A DNA stretch of 5,611 bases. It comes from an uncultured Prevotellaceae bacterium. GTDB taxonomy: Bacteria > Bacteroidota > Bacteroidia > Bacteroidales > Bacteroidaceae. The notes under the pieces are model-generated. The model searched no databases. It saw nothing but the letters and a program-made list of their open reading frames with translations, and was not told where the DNA came from. The stretch is taken from the NCBI GenBank assembly GCA_902477365.1, contig CABSGW010000171.1:1-5611 (forward strand), given 5' to 3'. Shown piece by piece: positions 1 to 5,611 of the stretch. A program made the translations under genes and the position numbers. Positions within the stretch are counted from its first letter, which is position 1; every line of letters begins with the position of its first letter.

Positions 1-758
1 CCGGAATGACCTTAATGACTCTCATACTGGCTTCCGTCGTAATGGTTGCCGTCGGACTGAAAGGTACTGCCGGAATGATTGCGGCATTACTCATGGGTGG
101 CGTAGTCTGTACGGCACTTTCGGTTGCAGGCAGTTTTGTCACCGACTTAAAAATCGGTTATTGGCTGGGAGCTACTCCGCGTAAACAAGAAACATTTAAA
201 TTCCTAGGCACACTCGTTTCCGCAGCTACGGTAGGAGGTGTCATTATGATTCTTAACGATACATACGGTTTTGCCAGCGGACAACTGGCAGCCCCACAAG
301 CCAATGCCATGGCGGCTGTCATCGAACCGCTTATGAGCGGTGCCGGAGCGCCTTGGCTACTTTATGGCATTGGCGCAGCCATCGCCATCATCCTTACACT
401 TTGCAACATTCCGGCTCTGGCTTTTGCACTGGGCATGTTCATTCCACTCGATTTAAACTTACCTCTATTGGTAGGTGGTGCCATCAGCTGGTATGTCAGC
501 ACACGTACAACCGACGAGGCTGTCAACAAAGCGCGTAATGAAAAAGGAACCCTGATTGCGTCCGGATTCATTGCCGGAGGTGCCCTCATGGGTGTTGTCA
601 GCGCATTACTACGTTTCTGCCACATTGATTTAATGATGGAAACCTGGAATCAACATCCTCTTAACCAAGTACTCTCGCTGGTTGTCTACGCGCTGCTCAT
701 TCTCTATTTTATCAAAATGATCTTGCGCAAAGCCCCCACCGACCTTTCCCAATCGTAA
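1..758 (+). CDS. OPT-family transporter, C-terminal part (5' end outside window)
   Basis: The reading frame is open from the window edge to a TAA at 756-758, so this is the C-terminal portion of a longer gene. Residue numbers here count from the ATG at position 6, which is probably an internal methionine. The product is a polytopic inner-membrane protein with about seven hydrophobic segments, roughly at residues 2-19, 22-45, 65-83, 117-146, 150-166, 182-203 and 222-239. The motif DLKIGYWLGATPRKQE (47-62) and the stretch GMFIPLDLNLPLLVGG (143-158) match what I recall of the OPT/YSL oligopeptide transporter family. Bacterial members usually have about 600-680 residues. The family imports oligopeptides or metal chelates by secondary transport, but the substrate cannot be told from this fragment. 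No obvious intrinsic terminator follows it. The family call is firm; the function is inferred only from the family. Confidence 0.9.
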   Translation, partial: GMTLMTLILASVVMVAVGLKGTAGMIAALLMGGVVCTALSVAGSFVTDLKIGYWLGATPRKQETFKFLGTLVSAATVGGVIMILNDTYGFASGQLAAPQANAMAAVIEPLMSGAGAPWLLYGIGAAIAIILTLCNIPALAFALGMFIPLDLNLPLLVGGAISWYVSTRTTDEAVNKARNEKGTLIASGFIAGGALMGVVSALLRFCHIDLMMETWNQHPLNQVLSLVVYALLILYFIKMILRKAPTDLSQS

Positions 759-807
759 AAACAAACCTACAGACCTAATTTTAACAGCAGATATTCAAGG
801 AAAAAAG

Positions 808-854
808 CCGCCTGATTTGTCTCTTTCAAACAAATATCGTAACTTTGCGCGGCT
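808..854. repeat. Nested inverted repeats around the rpsP promoter
   Basis: An outer pair AGCCGC (808-813) and GCGGCT (849-854) encloses an inner pair ATTTGT and ACAAAT (about 817-836). The inner left arm contains the putative -33 TTTG, and the outer right arm begins just after the -7 element. The nested symmetry is visible directly. It could be an operator, a weak structure in read-through RNA from the upstream transporter gene, or chance in A/T-rich DNA. The arms are only 6 bases each, so the functional claim is weak. Confidence 0.35.
818..847 (+). promoter_or_regulatory. Predicted Bacteroides-type promoter of rpsP
   Basis: TTTG at about 818-821 and TAACTTTG at 840-847 match the Bacteroides sigma-ABfr (primary sigma factor) consensus of TTTG near -33 and TAnnTTTG near -7. 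The spacing of about 18-20 bases is as expected. Transcription would start around 852-856, about 45-50 bases ahead of the rpsP ATG. The preceding gene is an unrelated transporter, so an independent promoter for rpsP is reasonable. Confidence 0.7.
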
Positions 855-870
855 ATTACGAGATAATAGC
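852..870 (+). other. Stem-loop at the 5' end of the rpsP leader
   Basis: GCTATTA (852-858) and TAATAGC (864-870) form a perfect 7-bp stem closed by a CGAGA loop. The hairpin sits at or just after the expected transcription start, so it would form the extreme 5' end of the rpsP mRNA. It could protect the transcript from decay or serve as a binding site for a regulator. It is followed by an A-rich unstructured run up to the start codon. The pairing is directly visible; the role is inference. Confidence 0.5.
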
Positions 871-901
871 GTATTCAAACCTATAAAATTAAACAAACAT
901 T

Positions 902-1465
902 ATGGCAACTAAAATCAGATTGCAGCGCAACGGTCGTAAGAACTATGCTTTCTACAGTATCGTTATCGCAGACGTAAGAGCACCACGTGATGGTAAATTT
1001 ACTGAAAAAATTGGTACATTCAACCCGAACACCAATCCTGCCACAGTAGATTTGAATTTCGAACGTGCATTGTATTGGATCGAGAACGGTGCACAGCCAA
1101 CCGATACGGTTCGCAACATTCTCTCTGACGAAGGTGTACTGTTGATGAAACACCTCAATGGTGGTGTTAAGAAAGGAGCCTTTGACGAAGCTACCGCTAA
1201 AGCAAAATTCGAAGCTTGGAAAAAAGCGAAAGAAGACAAAATCGCAGCTATCAGCTCAAAGAGCGAAGCTGAGAAAAAAGCTGAATTAGCAGCTCGTCTG
1301 GAAGCAGAGAAAAAAGTGAATGAAGAAATTGCTAAAAAAGTAGCTGAAAAGAAAGCTGCTGAAGCTGCAGCAAAAGCTGAAGCAGAGGCTGCAGCCGCTG
1401 CTACAACTGAGGAAGCTCCCGCAACCGAAGAACCGGCTAGCGAAGAAGCACCTGCTGAAGCATAA
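902..1465 (+). CDS. rpsP: 30S ribosomal protein S16 (bS16) with long C-terminal extension
   Basis: This is a component of the small ribosomal subunit, needed for assembly of the 16S rRNA 5' domain. Residues 1 to about 82 are a typical S16 domain: KIRLQRNGRKNYAFYSIVIAD at the N-terminus, then RAPRDGKFTEKIGTFNPNTN, then ALYWIENGAQPTDTVRNIL. The usual bacterial protein has about 80-90 residues, but this one has 187. The extra part starts with a charged linker and continues as an Ala/Lys/Glu-rich helix, probably coiled coil, at about residues 95-165. It ends in an acidic Pro/Glu/Ala repeat (170-187). Extended S16 proteins are, as I recall, common in Bacteroidetes. The ATG is preceded by an A-rich stretch with no Shine-Dalgarno sequence, normal for highly expressed genes in this phylum. 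The gene stands alone with its own promoter and terminator; the rimM-trmD-rplS neighbours typical of Proteobacteria and Firmicutes are absent. Confidence 0.97.
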   Translation: MATKIRLQRNGRKNYAFYSIVIADVRAPRDGKFTEKIGTFNPNTNPATVDLNFERALYWIENGAQPTDTVRNILSDEGVLLMKHLNGGVKKGAFDEATAKAKFEAWKKAKEDKIAAISSKSEAEKKAELAARLEAEKKVNEEIAKKVAEKKAAEAAAKAEAEAAAAATTEEAPATEEPASEEAPAEA

Positions 1466-1489
1466 TCTAAACATTCTAATCTTTTACAG

Positions 1490-1527
1490 AAGAAGCCGCT
1501 TAGTTTTTACTAAAGCGGCTTCTTTTT
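1490..1527 (+). terminator. Intrinsic terminator of rpsP
   Basis: The arm AAGAAGCCGCT (1490-1500) pairs with AGCGGCTTCTT (1514-1524). The inner arms TAGT (1501-1504) and ACTA (1509-1512) extend the stem to about 15 bp, with one bulged A at 1513 and a TTTT loop. A run of T follows at 1523-1527. It begins 24 bases after the rpsP stop. On the opposite strand the hairpin is followed by only a short, interrupted T-run, so it may terminate the convergent his operon less efficiently. No other terminator for that operon is visible in the 77-base gap. Confidence 0.9.
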
Positions 1528-1542
1528 ATTTTCCTTGAATCA

Positions 1543-2151
1543 TCATCTTCCACCCTGAATCACAGCTTCCGTCTCGTCAAAAGTGGGATAGTCCAATGTC
1601 TCAGGTATTTCGTCCGGCAACGGTTTTTCTCCGCCCATCCAGGCATATACCAATGGATTCCGTATACCAGCCACCGAAAAATACTTTTCGATGAAGGCGC
1701 CTATCACGATGCACTTACCCTTATTTTCCGGATGAAAAGACAAGTTCAGTTCCTCCCTTGCATTCGTCCCCTTCTCTAAACGCACCGGCAAGCAACGATG
1801 GTAATCGGTCTCACCCGGATTATCAGCCAGCAACACATTTGTTTCAATGTCTGTAGGCAGCGTGAAAACCGCTTTCTTTATGGAATTACCTCCCACAGCA
1901 CCCACCACATACGCTTTTACATACATCAGTGAGTCGTAAGGACCGGACTCAAACACATTTTGCGCGTCGCTCACCGTCGAGTATGTTTCTCTGTCACCCT
2001 CTGAAGGCTCTTCCGGCAATACCGGTTTTTCCGGTCCTGTAGTTGAGTCCTCTCCTTTTGTCGGAATGGTCGGAGTTTCACAAGCTGAGACACCTATCAT
2101 ACAAACGACCACCGCCCATTTGGCTAAACGGCCGAATCGTCCGCACTCCAT
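1543..2151 (-). CDS. Putative lipoprotein resembling DUF6359, last gene of the his operon
   Basis: I chose the ATG at 2151, giving 202 residues. Its A is the last base of the hisB TGA stop (TGATG), which suggests translational coupling. A GTG one codon upstream is possible but less likely. The N-terminus is a lipoprotein signal: basic residues R5, R8 and K11, a hydrophobic core, and lipobox VSAC with Cys24 as the lipidated residue. A Pro/Glu/Thr-rich linker follows (about 25-55). The segment from about 58 to 172 contains SDAQN, YVKAYVVGAVGGNS, ETNVLLAD, LPVRLEKG and GAFIEKYFSVAGI. This pattern matches my memory of DUF6359-type domains, which I believe are OB-fold-like and frequent in Bacteroides. 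The product is predicted to be exported and membrane-anchored. No strong acidic surface-export signal follows the Cys (ETPTI), so surface display is uncertain. No catalytic motif is evident and the function is unknown. The link with histidine synthesis is positional only. Confidence 0.8.
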   Translation of the reverse strand: MECGRFGRLAKWAVVVCMIGVSACETPTIPTKGEDSTTGPEKPVLPEEPSEGDRETYSTVSDAQNVFESGPYDSLMYVKAYVVGAVGGNSIKKAVFTLPTDIETNVLLADNPGETDYHRCLPVRLEKGTNAREELNLSFHPENKGKCIVIGAFIEKYFSVAGIRNPLVYAWMGGEKPLPDEIPETLDYPTFDETEAVIQGGR

Positions 2152-3218
2152 CACAACATGCCTTTGCTCGAAGGCAATTGCATGTGGAACACATCACGCC
2201 GAACCGCCATTTTCACAGCACGTGCAAACGCTTTAAAAATACCTTCTATCTTATGATGTTCGTTCTCTCCTTCAGCCTGCACGTTCAGGTTCATCTTAGC
2301 ACCATCACTCAGGCTTTTAAAGAAATGCAAAAACATTTCTGTCGGCATGTCGCCTATCTTTTCGCGGTGAAACACAGCGTTCCACACCAACCAGGGACGC
2401 CCGCCAAAGTCCAATGCAACCTGACACAAACAGTCGTCCATAGGTAAAGCATAGCCATACCGCTCAATACCCCGTTTGTCTCCAAGCGCCTTCAACAGAC
2501 ATTCTCCCAATACAATGGCTGTGTCTTCAATGGTATGGTGCTCGTCCACCTCCAAATCACCCTGTGTACGGATAAAAAGATCTATTCCCCCGTGCTTGCC
2601 TATTTGCTCCAACATGTGGTCAAAAAAGCCTATTCCGGTCTGTATATCACACTGACCGGTTCCGTCCAAGTCCAATTTCACTTGTACATCGGTCTCTTTG
2701 GTACGCCGGGTTATCTCTATCCGCCGTTCACCACCAATCAGTTCTTCCGCAATCTGTTTCCAGCCCAATCCTTCCGTTATATGGAATGCACGACAGCCCA
2801 GGTTCTCAGCAAACTGCACATCCGTTTGCCTGTCACCTATCACGTAACAAGCCGACATATCGTATTCGTCTGTCATATAATCCGTCAACATTCCCGTTCC
2901 CGGCTTACGTGTCGGAGCGTTATCTTGCGGATACGTACGGTCTATCAGGATGTTGTCGAAAACAATACCCTCGCCTTCCAGGGTTTTCAAGATAAAATTA
3001 TGTACCGGCCAAAAAGTGTGCTCCGGAAAAGCGTCTGTTCCCAAACCGTCCTGATTCGTCACCATGACAAACTCATAATCGGTTTTCTCGCGAATCAAAC
3101 TCAGGTATTTCATCACTCCAGGCAGGAACTCCACTTTTTCAAACGCATCCACCTGTTCGTCCAAAGGCTCTTTTACCAGCGTTCCGTCCCTATCTATAAA
3201 CAATGCTCTTTTTTTCAT
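2151..3218 (-). CDS. hisB: Bifunctional histidinol-phosphatase / imidazoleglycerol-phosphate dehydratase
   Basis: This is a cytoplasmic fusion of 355 residues, the usual size for bifunctional HisB. The N-terminal domain (about 1-165) is a HAD phosphatase that removes phosphate from L-histidinol phosphate. Its motifs are D9-x-D11 in FIDRDGTL, T54 in VTNQDGLG, K105 in RKP, and GDRQTD (128-133). The C-terminal domain (about 168-355) is imidazoleglycerol-phosphate dehydratase. It shows GIGFFDHMLEQIGKHGG, the metal-binding DEHHTIED (225-232), HFFKSL, the second metal motif ENEHHKIEG (318-326), and the C-terminal PSSKGML. The phosphatase loop that in E. coli holds a zinc through Cys-x-His and Cys-x-Cys is here RTYPQDNAPT (94-103), with no cysteine or histidine. 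The ATG at 3218 lies 16 bases after the hisC stop, and no clear Shine-Dalgarno sequence precedes it. The stop overlaps the ATG of the downstream lipoprotein gene. Confidence 0.97.
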   Translation of the reverse strand: MKKRALFIDRDGTLVKEPLDEQVDAFEKVEFLPGVMKYLSLIREKTDYEFVMVTNQDGLGTDAFPEHTFWPVHNFILKTLEGEGIVFDNILIDRTYPQDNAPTRKPGTGMLTDYMTDEYDMSACYVIGDRQTDVQFAENLGCRAFHITEGLGWKQIAEELIGGERRIEITRRTKETDVQVKLDLDGTGQCDIQTGIGFFDHMLEQIGKHGGIDLFIRTQGDLEVDEHHTIEDTAIVLGECLLKALGDKRGIERYGYALPMDDCLCQVALDFGGRPWLVWNAVFHREKIGDMPTEMFLHFFKSLSDGAKMNLNVQAEGENEHHKIEGIFKAFARAVKMAVRRDVFHMQLPSSKGML

Positions 3219-3234
3219 CGGATGTATTCGGCTT

Positions 3235-4275
3235 TTATTTTTTGTACTTCCGCAAAGCTGCTAACAATGCGCTGTTTTCTTGCTGCGATCCTACGGTAAT
3301 CCGCAAGCAATCCATGCACAGCTCCACATTCGTTCGGTTTCTGACAATCACTCCGTTGGCTACCAGGTATTGATAAATGCTATTGGCATCATCCACCTTT
3401 GCTAAGAAGAAGTTCGCATCGGTCGGATATACTTTCTTACAAATCGGCAACATTTCAAACGCCACCATCAAGCGGTGACGCTCTTCCAACAACACATTCA
3501 CCCATTTTTCCACATTCAGACGTTTCTTCAACATCTCCAATGCCTGTTCTTGGGTCAAGCGGTTCACGTTATACGGATATTTCACTTTGTTATACAATGC
3601 AATAATCTCGGGCGAAGCAAACGCCATTCCCAAACGTATCGCCGCACTTCCCCAAGCCTTCGAGAACGTGTTCAACACAATCAGGTTCGGGTATTTTTCC
3701 AGTTCTTCCCGAAATGTTTTCGCACGCGAGAAATCGCTGTATGCCTCATCTACCACCACAATTCCTTCAAATTGTTCCAACACCTTCGCTATCTCAAGAC
3801 GTTTCAGGTTGTTACCGGTCGGATTGTTCGGCGAGCACAAAAAGATCACCTTCGTATGCCCGTCTACCTGCGCCAATAGCGATTCGGCGGAAAACTGGAA
3901 CTCCTCATCCAGCAGCACTGGCCTGTAAGCCACATCATTGATATTGGCACAAACCTCATACATGCCATAGGTAGGAGCAATGGCCACCACATTATCCACA
4001 CCCGGTGTACAGAATATCCGGAACACCAGATCTATCGCCTCATCGCTTCCATTTCCCAGAAAAATGGCCTCTTCCGCCACTCCTTTTACTCGTGCCAACA
4101 CCTTTTTCAACTCACGTTGCAAAGGATCGGGATAACGGTTATTGGGCGTATTAAACGGATTTTCATTAGCATCCAAAAACACGGAAGCCTCTACGCCACT
4201 ATATTCGTCGCGTGCTGAACTGTACGGTTTCAGCGTCCAGACGTTCTCACGTACCAAGTCTTTCAATTCCTTCAT
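3235..4275 (-). CDS. hisC: Histidinol-phosphate aminotransferase
   Basis: This is a PLP-dependent class I/II aminotransferase that converts imidazole-acetol phosphate plus glutamate to L-histidinol phosphate plus 2-oxoglutarate, the step between the two HisB activities. I chose the ATG at 4275, giving 346 residues and an N-terminus MKELKDLVRENVWTLKPY, typical of HisC. The frame extends up to 4362, but that part lies inside hisD. Visible motifs are LDANENPF (34-41), the cofactor-binding GNGSDEAIDL (74-83), PTYGMY (101-106), SPNNPTG (148-154), VDEAYSDF with D176, and the Schiff-base lysine K206 in NTFSKAWGSAAIRLG, with R214 as the likely phosphate contact. R325 in CLRITVG is the expected substrate-carboxylate arginine. 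The gene starts 11 bases after the hisD stop and ends 16 bases before hisB, consistent with one transcript. All key residues are present. Confidence 0.97.
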   Translation of the reverse strand: MKELKDLVRENVWTLKPYSSARDEYSGVEASVFLDANENPFNTPNNRYPDPLQRELKKVLARVKGVAEEAIFLGNGSDEAIDLVFRIFCTPGVDNVVAIAPTYGMYEVCANINDVAYRPVLLDEEFQFSAESLLAQVDGHTKVIFLCSPNNPTGNNLKRLEIAKVLEQFEGIVVVDEAYSDFSRAKTFREELEKYPNLIVLNTFSKAWGSAAIRLGMAFASPEIIALYNKVKYPYNVNRLTQEQALEMLKKRLNVEKWVNVLLEERHRLMVAFEMLPICKKVYPTDANFFLAKVDDANSIYQYLVANGVIVRNRTNVELCMDCLRITVGSQQENSALLAALRKYKK

Positions 4276-4284
4276 ATCGAATCG

Positions 4285-4289
4285 CCTTA
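4285..4289 (-). promoter_or_regulatory. Ribosome binding site of hisC (overlaps hisD stop)
   Basis: On the - strand, TAAGG contains the hisD TAA and lies 9 bases before the ATG at 4275. It supports the 4275 start over the longer frame that begins inside hisD. Shine-Dalgarno use is generally weak in Bacteroidetes, so this may contribute little; coupling to hisD translation is also likely. Confidence 0.45.
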
Positions 4290-5573
4290 TTTCATTAAAC
4301 TTTGTAAGCGGACAGTCATTGCATTTTTGTGGGCATCCAACTGCTCGTTGGCAGCCATACACACTACCGCCGGACCTATACGACGCACTCCTTCCGCTGT
4401 CAATTCCTGGAAGGTTATTTTCCGCATAAAACTATCCAAACAAAGTCCACTATAAGCACGGGCATATCCTTTGGTTGGCAATGTATGGTTTGTTCCCGAT
4501 GCATAATCTCCGGCACTCTCGCAACTATATGTCCCCAGGAAAACCGATCCGGCATGAGTCACCTGTTCCGCCATCTCCCGGTAGTTTTTAGTGGCTATCA
4601 CTAAGTGTTCGGGTGCATACGCGTTGGTCAGTTCCATGGCCTCCGCATCGTCACGTACCACAATCAGCTTACTGTGTTTCAACGACTTCTCCGCCAACTC
4701 CCTACGAGGCAATAAAGCCAACTGCCTGTCTATTTCCGCACAAACGGCTTTCACCAGTTCCTCCGACGTCGATACCAAGACCACCTGGCTATCAGCTCCG
4801 TGCTCGGCCTGGCTCAACAAGTCGGCCGCCACAAACACCGGATTCGACGTTTCGTCAGCCAACACCTCCACCTCGCTAGGACCGGCCGGCATGTCAATAG
4901 CTACATCCGACAATGAAACCAACTGCTTGGCAGCCGTCACATACTGGTTACCCGGACCAAAAATCTTATCTACCTTAGGTACACTTTCCGTCCCGTAGGC
5001 CATTGCCGCAATGGCTTGTGCTCCACCCACTTTGAACACCTGCGTCACCCCCGCCATACGGGCCGCACACAAAATGGCAGGATGCACCTTTCCCTTCTTA
5101 TTCGGAGGAGTACACAACACCACTTCCTTGCACCCTGCGATGCGTGCCGGAGTAGCCAACATCAACACTGTCGAAAACAGCGGGGCCGTTCCTCCCGGAA
5201 CATACAATCCCACTTTATCTATCGGCAGCGCCTTCTGTACACAACGCACACCGGGTTGTGTCTCCACCTCAATGGGCTGGAAACACTGGGCCGCATGAAA
5301 CTTCGATATATTCGCATAAGCCAGTTCCAACGCCTCTTTCAAAGAAGCATCCACCAGCTGTTCTGCCTCGTCAAACTCTGCCGGAGAGACGGCCAGCTGT
5401 TCCAGCTCCACTCCGTCAAAAAGCGCTTCGTAAGCCTTTACCGCTCCATCTCCTTCCGTACGCACGCGCTCCAGCACCTCTTTCACCGTTCCAAACAGGG
5501 TGGTCACGTCAAAAGCAGGACGCTGCAACAAGGCATCCCATTCTTTTCTTTCAGGATAATTGATTATTTCCAT
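4287..5573 (-). CDS. hisD: Histidinol dehydrogenase
   Basis: This is a cytoplasmic zinc enzyme that oxidises L-histidinol to L-histidine in two NAD-dependent steps, ending the pathway. Its 428 residues match the usual length of about 430. Conserved segments are GLYVPGGTA (122-130), the NAD-site KVGGAQAIAAMAYGT (181-195), FGPGNQYVTAAK (205-216), and DMPAGPSEVEVLAD (227-240). Zinc ligands by comparison with E. coli are Q255 and H258 in SQAEHGADSQ, D356 in SAGDYASGTNHTLPT, and H415 near the C-terminus. The catalytic pair is E322-H323 in YAPEHLV. All are present at a constant offset of 4 from the E. coli numbering I recall. The ATG at 5573 follows the hisG stop by 12 bases and is preceded by AGGA. 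The gene order hisG-hisD-hisC-hisB matches a classic his operon core. Confidence 0.98.
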   Translation of the reverse strand: MEIINYPERKEWDALLQRPAFDVTTLFGTVKEVLERVRTEGDGAVKAYEALFDGVELEQLAVSPAEFDEAEQLVDASLKEALELAYANISKFHAAQCFQPIEVETQPGVRCVQKALPIDKVGLYVPGGTAPLFSTVLMLATPARIAGCKEVVLCTPPNKKGKVHPAILCAARMAGVTQVFKVGGAQAIAAMAYGTESVPKVDKIFGPGNQYVTAAKQLVSLSDVAIDMPAGPSEVEVLADETSNPVFVAADLLSQAEHGADSQVVLVSTSEELVKAVCAEIDRQLALLPRRELAEKSLKHSKLIVVRDDAEAMELTNAYAPEHLVIATKNYREMAEQVTHAGSVFLGTYSCESAGDYASGTNHTLPTKGYARAYSGLCLDSFMRKITFQELTAEGVRRIGPAVVCMAANEQLDAHKNAMTVRLQSLMK

Positions 5574-5576
5574 CGT

Positions 5577-5580
5577 TCCT
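5577..5580 (-). promoter_or_regulatory. Possible ribosome binding site of hisD
   Basis: On the - strand, AGGA lies in the 12-base hisG-hisD gap, 3 bases ahead of the hisD ATG. The spacing is shorter than ideal, so it is only a weak candidate. It agrees with the chosen start. Confidence 0.3.
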
Positions 5581-5585
5581 ACACT

Positions 5586-5611
5586 TTATACAATCATTTT
5601 CTCAATCGGAA
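5586..5611 (-). CDS. hisG: ATP phosphoribosyltransferase, last 7 codons
   Basis: Reading the - strand from the window edge, one frame gives PIEKMIV followed by TAA (stop at 5586-5588). The long form of HisG typically ends in a hydrophobic strand plus PIEKM, as E. coli HisG does in my memory, so the match is specific despite its shortness. HisG starts the pathway by joining ATP and PRPP and is feedback-inhibited by histidine. The position directly upstream of hisD is the standard operon order. The rest of the gene, the operon promoter and any leader lie outside the window. Confidence 0.8.

Noticed and set aside
759..807. Possible terminator for the transporter gene
   Set aside because: No stable GC-rich stem with a following T-run can be found between 759 and 807.
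1200..1465. Possible tandem DNA repeat array in the rpsP 3' half
   Set aside because: The similarity among units (GCTGAAGC-like) follows from an Ala/Glu/Lys-rich protein; there is no fixed repeat period and it lies in frame within rpsP.
2043..2447. A 134-codon open frame on the + strand across the hisB/lipoprotein junction
   Set aside because: It is antisense to two well-supported genes, and has no recognisable domain or promoter.
2535..3299. A 254-codon open frame on the + strand opposite hisB
   Set aside because: It lies antisense to hisB, whose domains and motifs are unambiguous. Its translation resembles no family I know and is rich in Cys, His and Arg, as expected for a complementary-strand frame.
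4276..4362. N-terminal extension of hisC to an upstream ATG at 4362
   Set aside because: The extra 29 residues are encoded inside the 3' end of hisD, are Cys-rich and unlike HisC, whereas the ATG at 4275 gives a typical N-terminus and a ribosome-binding-like TAAGG.
4591..4998. A 135-codon open frame on the + strand opposite hisD
   Set aside because: It is the Ser/Thr/Ala-rich mirror of a conserved hisD region, with no independent evidence for expression.

Overview
This window looks like a chromosomal segment from a member of the order Bacteroidales, most likely Bacteroides or a close relative. The evidence is a TTTG/TAnnTTTG-type promoter upstream of rpsP, an A-rich leader without a Shine-Dalgarno sequence in front of rpsP, a long Ala/Lys/Glu-rich tail on ribosomal protein S16, a bifunctional HisB, and a lipoprotein resembling the DUF6359 family. 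I cannot name the species. There are no tRNA or rRNA genes, no insertion sequences and no CRISPR array. No gene-free stretch exceeds 145 bases.

Left part, + strand: the window opens inside an OPT-family (oligopeptide/metal-chelate) membrane transporter, of which the C-terminal 250 or so residues are present (to 758). A 143-base gap (759-901) holds a Bacteroides-type promoter and two inverted-repeat structures. It is followed by rpsP (902-1465), which encodes 30S ribosomal protein S16 with a tail that roughly doubles its length. A strong intrinsic terminator at 1490-1527 lies between rpsP and the convergent operon.

Right part, - strand: this is a compact histidine-biosynthesis operon, read from right to left. 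It starts with the last codons of hisG (5586-5611), then hisD (4287-5573), hisC (3235-4275), bifunctional hisB (2151-3218), and finally a small lipoprotein gene (1543-2151) whose ATG overlaps the hisB stop codon by one base. HisG performs the first step of the pathway. HisB supplies the dehydratase and phosphatase steps, HisC the transamination between them, and HisD the final two-step oxidation of histidinol to histidine. The hisH/A/F/I(E) functions are not in this window.

Nothing here is clearly a new system. The points most worth a second look are the lipoprotein translationally linked to the his operon, the apparent loss of the zinc-binding Cys/His loop in the HisB phosphatase domain, the S16 tail, and the hairpin around the expected transcription start of rpsP.
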